NCBI GenBank assembly: GCA_018500005.2
Contig: JAHBAP020000432.1
Span: forward strand, 1 to 5,744
Reading direction: 5' to 3'
DNA length: 5,744 nucleotides
From: Mycobacterium sp.
GTDB lineage: Bacteria > Actinomycetota > Actinomycetes > Mycobacteriales > Mycobacteriaceae
The notes under the pieces were generated by a model that saw only the letters and a list, made by a program, of their open reading frames with translations, did not search any database and was not told the origin of the DNA. Positions 1-5,409 of the stretch are shown piece by piece; the first letter of the stretch is position 1, and each line of letters begins with the position of its first letter. The position numbers and the translations under genes are program-made.

Positions 1-912
1 GTTCTTGATCTCGTCGGTACGGTCGTTGCGCCCCTGCTTGCCGGCGATGCTCAGCGCCTGCGACAGCGAGTCGCCCGCCGCGTCGGACACGGCGGTGTAG
101 ACGTCGTCGGCGTAATCCGGGAACAACGGGTAGTCGGCGACCGGCTTGGCGGCCTTCTCGGCCAGTTCGCGCTGCGCATCGCACAGCGCCGCGATGAACG
201 GCTTGGCAGCCTCCAGACCCTCGGCGACGACGGTCTCGGTCGGCGCCCCGGCCCCACCGGCGACCAGTTCGATCACCTTGTCGGTGGCCTCGGCCTCGAC
301 CATCATGATCGCGACGTCGTCACCCGCCTTGCGGCCCGCGACGACCATGTCGAAGACCGCGTCCTCGAGTTGCTCGACGGTCGGGAAGGCAACCCACTGG
401 CCCTTGATCAGGGCGACGCGTACACCGCCCACCGGGCCGGAGAACGGCAGGCCGGCGATCTGAGTGGACGCCGAGGCGGCATTGATGGCCACCACGTCGT
501 AAAGGTCGTCAGGGTTCAAACTCAGGACGGTGACCACGACCTGGATCTCGTTGCGCAGACCCGACACGAACGTCGGGCGTAGCGGCCGGTCGATCAGGCG
601 GCAGGTCAGGATCGCGTCGGTGGAGGGGCGACCCTCGCGCCGGAAGAACGAGCCGGGGATACGGCCCGCGGCGTACATCCGCTCCTCGACATCAATGGTC
701 AAAGGGAAGAAGTCGAAGTGCTCCTTGGGAGCGTTGCTGGCGGTGGTCGCCGACAGCAGCATGGTTTCGTCGTCGAGATAGGCAACCACCGCGCCGGCGG
801 CCTGCTGGGCCAACCGACCGGTCTCGAAACGGATGGTGCGGGTGCCGAAGCTCCCGTTGTCGATGGTGGCGGTTGCTTCGAACACGCCTTCGTCGATTTC
901 AGCGACAGACAT
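1..912 (-). CDS. gpsI: Polynucleotide phosphorylase (PNPase), N-terminal part; runs off the left edge
   Basis: This is the first 304 codons of PNPase, which degrades RNA 3'-to-5' with phosphate and can add nucleotides in reverse; it works in the cytoplasm as a homotrimer. The frame is open from position 912 to the window edge. The start reads [20 protein letters not shown], almost the M. tuberculosis GpsI start as I recall it. The first RNase PH domain covers about residues 15-145, with the PNPase hallmarks FFRREGRP (89-96) and IDRPLRP (107-113). The alpha-helical linker region begins near residue 240. The second RNase PH, KH and S1 domains lie outside the window. I chose ATG at 912, which has GAAAGG about 12 bases upstream; an in-frame GTG at 936 is the only other start before an in-frame TAA (946-948), and would add 8 residues. 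The gene lies 240 bases downstream of rpsO on the same strand. Confidence 0.97.
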   Translation of the reverse strand, partial: MSVAEIDEGVFEATATIDNGSFGTRTIRFETGRLAQQAAGAVVAYLDDETMLLSATTASNAPKEHFDFFPLTIDVEERMYAAGRIPGSFFRREGRPSTDAILTCRLIDRPLRPTFVSGLRNEIQVVVTVLSLNPDDLYDVVAINAASASTQIAGLPFSGPVGGVRVALIKGQWVAFPTVEQLEDAVFDMVVAGRKAGDDVAIMMVEAEATDKVIELVAGGAGAPTETVVAEGLEAAKPFIAALCDAQRELAEKAAKPVADYPLFPDYADDVYTAVSDAAGDSLSQALSIAGKQGRNDRTDEIKN

Positions 913-933
913 ACGTCCGTACAGCCTTTCGTT

Positions 934-971
934 CACTGTTGATTTTTAGCGCCGCACAGTGACGAGACGAA
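934..971 (-). promoter_or_regulatory. Candidate gpsI promoter (possibly near-leaderless)
   Basis: On the minus strand, TTCGTC (971-966) and TAAAAA (948-943) are separated by 17 bases. The -10-like box ends 6 bases before an in-frame GTG (936-934), so transcription could begin at or beside that GTG. Leaderless transcripts are common in mycobacteria. The -10 lacks the final T at its usual place, so this is a weak match and only a candidate. Confidence 0.3.
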
Positions 972-1006
972 TTGGCTGACGATTGGCCACGGTCGTCGAT
1001 CGAAGC

Positions 1007-1104
1007 TGCCGGGTGGGATAGACCTCCCGGCAACCACTACCGAAGACCGCCCGATCGGGCCAGTCTCGCACCGAAGGCGCAGGTCAGCGGCCGCGGCGCG
1101 GCCG
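1007..1104 (-). other. Cluster of inverted repeats in the rpsO-gpsI spacer
   Basis: Three separate inverted repeats lie upstream of gpsI: TGCCGGG/CCCGGCA at 1007-1032 (7 bp stem, 12-base loop), a perfect 12-base palindrome at 1049-1060 (GCCCGATCGGGC), and CGGCCG/CGGCCG at 1088-1104 (6 bp stem, 5-base loop). I see no open frame that looks like a gene here; the lipoprotein gene lppU that M. tuberculosis has between rpsO and gpsI is absent. In transcripts reading through from rpsO these would form a structured gpsI leader. PNPase leader-based autoregulation is known in E. coli; its presence here is inference. GC-rich DNA gives such repeats easily. Confidence 0.35.
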
Positions 1105-1128
1105 GAGACGGCTCTTATGTTACACGGC

Positions 1129-1147
1129 GGCCGGGTTTGCCCCGGCC
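1129..1147 (-). terminator. Hairpin just after rpsO, possible terminator or attenuator
   Basis: A perfect 7 bp stem GGCCGGG/CCCGGCC with a 5-base loop starts 5 bases past the rpsO stop codon. No U-tract follows on the minus strand, so it is not a classic intrinsic terminator, though U-poor hairpins are often proposed as terminators in mycobacteria. It could also protect the 3' end of rpsO mRNA or limit read-through into gpsI. Confidence 0.45.
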
Positions 1148-1152
1148 AGGCG

Positions 1153-1422
1153 TCAGCGGCGCAGGCCGAGGCGCTCGATGAGCGAGCGGTAGCGCTCGAC
1201 GTCGACCTGGGCGACGTACTTGAGCAGCCGGCGACGACGTCCGACCAGCAGCAGCAGGCCGCGGCGGGAGTGGTGGTCGTGCTTGTGGGTCTTGAGGTGC
1301 TCGGTGAGGTCCTGAATGCGCTTGGTCAGCAGCGCCACCTGGGCTTCCGGGGAACCGGTGTCGGTCCCGTGCAGGCCATAGGTGCCGAGGATTTCCTTCT
1401 TCTGCTCAGCGGTCAGCGCCAT
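1153..1422 (-). CDS. rpsO: 30S ribosomal protein S15
   Basis: A complete 89-residue S15, the usual length for the family. S15 binds the central domain of 16S rRNA early in 30S assembly and later forms a bridge to the 50S subunit. The sequence begins [19 protein letters not shown] and has the conserved TGSPEAQ segment (residues 22-28). The rRNA-contacting His, Asp and Ser are at 42, 49 and 52, which matches His41, Asp48 and Ser51 when Met1 is not counted. The basic GRRRRLLKY stretch follows. The start is clear: GGAG lies 7 bases before the ATG. The gene is upstream of gpsI on the same strand, the conserved bacterial pairing. Upstream, its usual neighbour ribF has been separated by about 4 kb of opposite-strand sequence, so rpsO probably relies on its own promoter here. 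Confidence 0.99.
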   Translation of the reverse strand: MALTAEQKKEILGTYGLHGTDTGSPEAQVALLTKRIQDLTEHLKTHKHDHHSRRGLLLLVGRRRRLLKYVAQVDVERYRSLIERLGLRR

Positions 1423-1441
1423 GCGAATACTCCATCTGTTT

Positions 1442-1482
1442 CAGTGCCGCGAGGAAAAATCAAGGCGGGCCGCCGCGGACTG
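1442..1482 (-). promoter_or_regulatory. Foldable rpsO leader (candidate S15 autoregulatory element)
   Basis: In the rpsO 5' leader, CAGTCCGCG (1482-1474 on the minus strand) pairs with CGCGGCACTG (1451-1442) to give nine base pairs with a single bulged C. The enclosed loop holds a short GC hairpin (GCG/CGC) and a U-rich stretch (ATTTTT). The element lies between the promoter and the GGAG ribosome site. S15 is known to repress its own mRNA through structured leaders in several bacterial groups; assigning that role here rests on position and pairing only. Confidence 0.35.
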
Positions 1483-1499
1483 CAGCGCTCGCTCGAACG

Positions 1500-1529
1500 A
1501 GCTTAGCAATGGCGGGACCGGCGGGCGAA
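1500..1529 (-). promoter_or_regulatory. Likely rpsO promoter with extended -10
   Basis: On the minus strand, TGCTAAGCT (1508-1500) gives an extended -10: a TGN followed by TAAGCT, which fits TANNNT. A weak -35, TTCGCC (1529-1524), lies 18 bases upstream; a loose -35 is normal for mycobacterial housekeeping promoters. Transcription would begin near 1492, leaving a leader of about 70 bases. A short inverted repeat GCTCG/CGAGC (1491-1502) overlaps the -10 and probable start point. Confidence 0.55.
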
Positions 1530-1643
1530 ATCGTCACTCGCGCCGGAAGGGGGTTCTGAGCCCCGAGCCCTGTCAGGACTCTTGGCCAACGCGGTCGCGA
1601 TCGGTCGGACAACCAATCCCGTCCGCGCGTATCAGACCGAAGT

Positions 1644-1649
1644 TACATT
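1644..1649 (+). promoter_or_regulatory. Candidate -10 box for the large plus-strand gene
   Basis: TACATT fits TANNNT and stands out in a GC-rich stretch. It would place the transcript start near 1656, about 35 bases before the preferred ATG at 1692. No convincing -35 is seen 16-18 bases upstream. Confidence 0.35.
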
Positions 1650-1691
1650 TAGCGCATCAGTTCGGGCATGCCGACGGAACGGGGATATCCC

Positions 1692-1778
1692 ATGGCGGTT
1701 CGACATTCTTCGCAATGGTTCCTGGCGGCATTCGTTGTGGGTATTTCGGCGGCTGGCCCCGCAGCTGTCGCCGCCGCA
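1692..1778 (+). other. Signal peptide coding region
   Basis: Residues 1-29 from ATG 1692: a short basic start (Arg4, His5), a hydrophobic core of about 17 residues, and several Ala-x-Ala options for signal peptidase I at residues 25-29, followed at once by acidic DDAEG. No lipobox Cys is present, so it is not a lipoprotein, and no twin arginine is present, so Sec export is expected. Confidence 0.8.
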
Positions 1779-4700
1779 GATGACGCCGAAGGTAACGCGG
1801 GCGGACCCGCACGGGTCTCCGGCCCGGCGGCGCAGGACGCCCTTCGGCACGGCCGGGTCGCGAACCGCGGGCGGTCTTACGCGGCTGGCGCGCGTCAGCG
1901 GCCAATACCGGCGGACGGGCGTGCTGCATCGCCTCCTCTCGATCCGCTTCAAGCGCCCGATGTCACCGCGGTGACCCCGACGCGGCGTGGAGCGCGAAAC
2001 CTGCCGCCGCTCGTGGGAGACGACGTTCTTCCCGCCGCGACTACGGGCGCTGGCTCACGACCCTCTGCATCGAGCCGACCACCTCGTCTCGTTGCGACGG
2101 GAAAAACGGCTGCTGATCGCGCCGGAGTTGGGGATAGCAGCACCTCGGCAACGGTCGGTGTGACCGATTCGACCCTGGTTTCCCGGGTTGTGGCCGCGGT
2201 TGCAAGCGCCGCAGCCACGCCGTCCGCAGCGGACGCGGCTCCATCTCAGGCGGCATTGCCCGAGCTGCGTCCGCACCTCTTGGCAACTGTTGTTAACGGC
2301 TTGTTCAATTCAGCGTTCGATTGGCTGGCAACGCTGCCCCCCTCGCCGATCTCGGGCTTCCTCGAAGGCGCGTTGGTGTTGGTCCGGCGGAGTCTCTTCT
2401 TCATCCCCACCGGCGTATCTGCAACACAGACAGGGTCGAGTTTGTCGATCGCGGTCAAAACCGGCAGCGTGGCCTACTTCCGCCAAGACGGCACCGATCT
2501 GCAGGTCTCCAACGTCCCGATCTTCCGCAGAGCAACGAGTTTCACCGCCTCGACGGTCGCCGATGTCACAGTGGCCAACCCGGGCAACTCCGGCAGCGCG
2601 GGCCTGTACTTCACCACCGGCAGCGTCGCCGCCGATCTGACCACCACCCGGATCGACGCGATCACTTTCGGCGACACCGCCCAGTTCACCGGCCAGGTGA
2701 TCGCCAGCGTCGGCAACGGCACGCTCAGGCTCAATAATGCGGTGCGCGGCCTGTCCGGAGTCAGCCTGAGCGGCCCGATCCGGCTGTGCACCGATATCGA
2801 GGTCGATGCCGGAACGGGGGACGTCACGTTCGCCGGAACCGTCGACGCGACGACCAGCGGAGCCCAGGCCCTGACCGTCACCGCTCTGGGCACCACCACC
2901 TTCGCGGCCGACGTCGGAGGGCAGACCCCGTTGGCCGGCCTCACCACCCGCGGAATCTCGCCACTGACCATCACCCAGTCCGACGAGTCCCGGACCATTC
3001 CCCTGCACTACCTGCCGGAGTACATGAGCGCCACCAACCCGGATACGCAGCTGACGGTCAAATACGGCATCGATGTCGCGATCGGCGACAACCCATCACG
3101 GATGTACCTTTTCGACACCGGCGCTCCCGGCTTCTTCGCGGGCTACGACAGCACCGTTTGGCGCAACGTCCCGCTCGGAACCCAACCGGTCTACACCGCC
3201 TACGGGGACGGCACTACATTCGATTCGGTCGTCACCGACGCGGTCGTGACGCTCGGAACGGGCCCGCACACGGTCTCCACCGCCCAACCGATCCAGGTTG
3301 GGGCGATCGTCGCCGGCTTCGGTACTCAGGCTCAGGGCTACCCGCCACTCGACTTCACCGATCCCCACGTCCCGCCGTGGCTGAGCCGCTACTACGGCGA
3401 CTTCGGCGCCGACCTCCAGATCATGACCGTCAACGGCCAGCCCACCCTGGCCTCGCCACTGTTCCAGCTGCCCGGCAATCTGTCCTCCGGTTTCGTTGCC
3501 CAGCTCGGCCCGATCGGCGTGCAGCCTCAGCTGACCGTCGGCGTAACCGACGCCCTGCGGGACCAGTTTCCTTACGCGATACCGTTCACCGCTGCCGGGC
3601 CGCTGTTTCCGGTCTCGGGATATCCCAGCGCGAACCAATTCGTCTTCACCGGGCAGTACTCGGTCAGCCAGCCCGGTGAGCCGACCATTGCTCTGGGGAC
3701 CTACGACTTCCCGGGCTGCTCGCAACAGTGTCTGCCGACGCTGATCGACAGCGGTCAACAACTGGGAGCGATCAACCTACCCGGCGTCATACCGCCCTAC
3801 CCGTATGCCGACGGTCCCGTTCTGCAGGCGGGTTCGATCTTCTCCGCGACCTTCCCGACCACCGAGGGCCGCCCAGCGCTGACGTGGTCGTTGATCGCCG
3901 GCATTGACATCCCGGTCAATGTGGTTGCGTACTCAGGCAGCCCCACAGATCCCGCGTCCGGGCAATGGGCAAGTCCCGGAACGACGCTGTACAACGACTT
4001 CGACGTGATGTTCGACGTGGCGAACCAGGTGATCTGGCTGCGACCGACTGATGCGCAGGCCAACGTCGTGTTGCGGTCGGTTACCACGGCCGGCGCGCAG
4101 TCTTACGCCCAGAACGCCGAACTGGGGGGTAGCTACCTCACCGGCGGATCTGATTTCATCATCGGGGGAGCCACCAGCCTTCTCAGAGACACGCTCATCG
4201 ACACCGGAGACGGCGATGTGACCTTCTTCGGGACCGTCGATGGAGCAGTGGCACTGACGGTGAACTCCGGCGGAACAGCGACGTTCACCCGCGAGGTGGG
4301 ATCGCTCAACCCGCTCAGGTCAGTCACGACCGATCGGGCCGGTAACACCGTGACGAATCAAGGCTGGACCCTGGGAGAGCAGGACTACCGCGACGACCTC
4401 TCCGTCAACGGCAATTACTATTCCGGCGGAAACTTTTCCGTTGGCGGATCAACGACTCTTGCCGGGCCGGTGAATCTGACGGCCACCGGCACTGTGAGCT
4501 TCGCCGGCACCGTGGATTCGTTGTCCGATAAGGGGTTTACGCTCGCCCTGACGGCGTCGGGCCCGATGACATTCGGGAGTTCCGTCGGCGCCGATAACCC
4601 ACTGGGTGGACTCAGCCTCACCAGCGGGGCCGTTGGGGTTCAGGCCGTGACGGCGACCGCCGCCAACCCGGTCAATCTCAACGGTGCGCTCGGATACTCG

Positions 4701-5360
4701 ACAAACTCGACTGGGGACGCGATTGGGCTGGAGATCACCGGTGTGACGGCCGCTTTCACCGGCGGCGGGGTGATCCAACAGTTCGCCGGAGGCGGCGTCT
4801 TCATCGGTGATTCCGCGAGTTCGCAACTGAGCGGATTCACGATCGTCGGGAACGGAACTGCCGATACTCTGGGCGGCGTCACGGCCGTATCGGTTGCCGA
4901 CCTACAGGTGACCGATTGTGCGATCACCGCTAACTACGGCCCGGGTGTCACTGTCGCCGGGCCGACCTCGCTCGGGAACGCCGTTGTGTCCAACTCGATC
5001 TATGACAACACCGGCGCGGCCATCTTGCTGCTCGACGGTGCCAATGGTGGCCAGGCGGCCCCGCAGGACCTCACCGCCCAGCAGTTTGATCCGCAGACGG
5101 CGGTCGTGAGCGGCACCGTGGCCCCAGCGGGGGGCTACACCGGGGAGTTCCTCGTGCAGGTCTTCGGCAACCTCGGCGGCACCGTCCCAGGCCAGTTCCT
5201 CATCGGGGAGACGGTGACAACGGGTGGCGTGTTCACTGTCAACGTTCCACTGGGCACCGGATTGCCCGACTTCGATTTCACCAGCTTCGCGGCCACGGCC
5301 ACGCCCGTCAGCGGACCATCGAATACCTCGCCGTTCTCGATTCCCGTACCGCTCCTATAG
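1692..5360 (+). CDS. Large secreted beta-repeat protein with an embedded pepsin-like aspartic protease domain
   Basis: About 1222 residues, probably exported and cell-surface or extracellular. In order: signal peptide (1 to about 27-29; core WFLAAFVVGISAAG, then AVAAADD); Arg/Pro/Ala/Ser-rich linker (about 30-190); a segment with EGALVLVRRSLF (about 191-245) of a kind I recall from other large secreted mycobacterial proteins; beta-strand-rich region and a first haemagglutinin-like repeat (to about 420); aspartic protease (about 427-787); two more repeats (about 794-971); parallel beta-helix (about 1010-1115); and a final beta domain ending FSIPVPLL. No PE/PPE domain, sorting signal or C-terminal membrane helix is seen. 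ATG at 1692 is preferred because GGGGA lies 6 bases upstream and it begins the signal peptide directly; ATG at 1668 would add 8 residues but lacks a ribosome site. The gene faces away from rpsO and converges on ribF. Substrate unknown; PecA-type proteases are the likely relatives. Confidence 0.93.
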   Translation: MAVRHSSQWFLAAFVVGISAAGPAAVAAADDAEGNAGGPARVSGPAAQDALRHGRVANRGRSYAAGARQRPIPADGRAASPPLDPLQAPDVTAVTPTRRGARNLPPLVGDDVLPAATTGAGSRPSASSRPPRLVATGKTAADRAGVGDSSTSATVGVTDSTLVSRVVAAVASAAATPSAADAAPSQAALPELRPHLLATVVNGLFNSAFDWLATLPPSPISGFLEGALVLVRRSLFFIPTGVSATQTGSSLSIAVKTGSVAYFRQDGTDLQVSNVPIFRRATSFTASTVADVTVANPGNSGSAGLYFTTGSVAADLTTTRIDAITFGDTAQFTGQVIASVGNGTLRLNNAVRGLSGVSLSGPIRLCTDIEVDAGTGDVTFAGTVDATTSGAQALTVTALGTTTFAADVGGQTPLAGLTTRGISPLTITQSDESRTIPLHYLPEYMSATNPDTQLTVKYGIDVAIGDNPSRMYLFDTGAPGFFAGYDSTVWRNVPLGTQPVYTAYGDGTTFDSVVTDAVVTLGTGPHTVSTAQPIQVGAIVAGFGTQAQGYPPLDFTDPHVPPWLSRYYGDFGADLQIMTVNGQPTLASPLFQLPGNLSSGFVAQLGPIGVQPQLTVGVTDALRDQFPYAIPFTAAGPLFPVSGYPSANQFVFTGQYSVSQPGEPTIALGTYDFPGCSQQCLPTLIDSGQQLGAINLPGVIPPYPYADGPVLQAGSIFSATFPTTEGRPALTWSLIAGIDIPVNVVAYSGSPTDPASGQWASPGTTLYNDFDVMFDVANQVIWLRPTDAQANVVLRSVTTAGAQSYAQNAELGGSYLTGGSDFIIGGATSLLRDTLIDTGDGDVTFFGTVDGAVALTVNSGGTATFTREVGSLNPLRSVTTDRAGNTVTNQGWTLGEQDYRDDLSVNGNYYSGGNFSVGGSTTLAGPVNLTATGTVSFAGTVDSLSDKGFTLALTASGPMTFGSSVGADNPLGGLSLTSGAVGVQAVTATAANPVNLNGALGYSTNSTGDAIGLEITGVTAAFTGGGVIQQFAGGGVFIGDSASSQLSGFTIVGNGTADTLGGVTAVSVADLQVTDCAITANYGPGVTVAGPTSLGNAVVSNSIYDNTGAAILLLDGANGGQAAPQDLTAQQFDPQTAVVSGTVAPAGGYTGEFLVQVFGNLGGTVPGQFLIGETVTTGGVFTVNVPLGTGLPDFDFTSFAATATPVSGPSNTSPFSIPVPLL
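2790..2948 (+). repeat. Beta-repeat unit 1 (before the protease domain)
   Basis: Residues about 367-419 from ATG 1692, containing GDVTFAGTVD (376-385), ALTVTALGTTTFAADVGG and ending PLAGLTT. This is a protein-level repeat like those in filamentous-haemagglutinin-type adhesins. Its core is matched by units 2 and 3. Confidence 0.75.
2970..4052 (+). other. Pepsin-like aspartic protease domain within the large protein
   Basis: Residues about 427-787 from ATG 1692. Seen directly: first catalytic motif LFDTGAPG (Asp475); YGDG (Tyr504), which sits where the pepsin flap YGTG would be; a hydrophobic-hydrophobic-Gly stretch IVAG (539-542); CSQQC (676-680) followed by LIDSG (Asp686); a second such stretch WSLIAG (732-737); and FDVMFDVANQVIWLRP near the end, which resembles the last strands of pepsin (YYTVFDRANNKVGLA). 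The two Asp are 211 residues apart, compatible with a two-lobed enzyme (183 in pepsin). Aspartic protease domains of this class are known in mycobacterial PecA and some PE_PGRS proteins. All residues needed for catalysis seem present; activity is inferred. Confidence 0.75.
4071..4313 (+). repeat. Beta-repeat unit 2 (after the protease domain)
   Basis: Residues about 794-874, beginning LRSVTT, with ELGGSYLTGGSDFIIGG, then GDVTFFGTVD (841-850) and GTATFTREVG. The next unit begins with LRSVTT again, 81 residues later, which marks the repeat boundary. Confidence 0.75.
4314..4604 (+). repeat. Beta-repeat unit 3
   Basis: Residues about 875-971: LRSVTT, a middle part YYSGGNFSVGGSTTL that aligns with the GGSDFIIGGATSL part of unit 2, then GTVSFAGTVD (933-942), LTASGPMTFGSSVG and NPLGGL. 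It is longer than unit 2 by about 16 residues, mostly between the boundary and the GG-rich part. Confidence 0.7.
4719..5037 (+). other. Parallel beta-helix region of the large protein
   Basis: Residues about 1010-1115 show the short Gly/Asn-spaced strands of right-handed beta-helix proteins: LSGFTIVGNG, VTDCAITANYGPGVTV, AVVSNSIYDNTGAAILL. The NSIYDNTG-ILL end followed by a beta domain with VVSGTV, FLVQVFGN, FLIGETVTT and a final ATATPVSGPSNTSPFS is a pairing I recognise from large bacterial surface proteins. A binding or scaffold role is likely; no catalytic residues of a polysaccharide lyase are evident. Confidence 0.6.
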
Positions 5361-5362
5361 TG

Positions 5363-5386
5363 CCGGGGATCCCGCGAGCCTCCCGG
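5363..5386 (+). terminator. Weak hairpin in the convergent gap
   Basis: CCGGGG (5363-5368) can pair with TCCCGG (5381-5386), six pairs including one G-U, with a 12-base loop and no U-tract. It follows the stop of the large gene by two bases in a 49-base gap between convergent genes, where termination in both directions would be useful. Evidence is slight. Confidence 0.25.
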
Positions 5387-5409
5387 ACATGTAACGCTGG
5401 TCCCAGCAC

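Noticed and set aside
1668..1691. ATG at 1668 as start of the large gene
   Set aside because: No ribosome site precedes it and it puts eight polar residues before the signal peptide; ATG 1692 has GGGGA at good spacing. Not fully excluded.
1692..2000. PE or PPE family N-terminus
   Set aside because: The N-terminus is a classical signal peptide followed by a disordered linker; no Pro-Glu start, helical hairpin or YxxxD/E export motif is seen.
2310..3008. Long minus-strand open frame of 232 codons opposite the large gene
   Set aside because: Gly/Arg/Asp-biased composition typical of the antisense of a high-GC gene; no ribosome site or family resemblance, while the plus frame has clear domains.
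2786..3679. Plus-strand open frame of 297 codons in another frame inside the large gene
   Set aside because: Extremely Arg/His/Pro-rich, the usual product of an out-of-frame reading of high-GC coding DNA.
3096..3761. Minus-strand open frame of 221 codons opposite the protease domain
   Set aside because: Shadow of the protease coding sequence; no recognisable motif or start signal.
4200..4208. A third DTG triplet (residues 837-839) as a possible catalytic Asp
   Set aside because: It lies in LIDTGDGDVTF of beta-repeat unit 2, aligned with the equivalent non-catalytic positions of the other repeats, outside the protease domain.
5366..5373. GGGATCCC palindrome as an operator or insertion scar
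   Set aside because: Eight-base palindromes are expected by chance in GC-rich DNA and no partner copy is seen at the other end of the gene.
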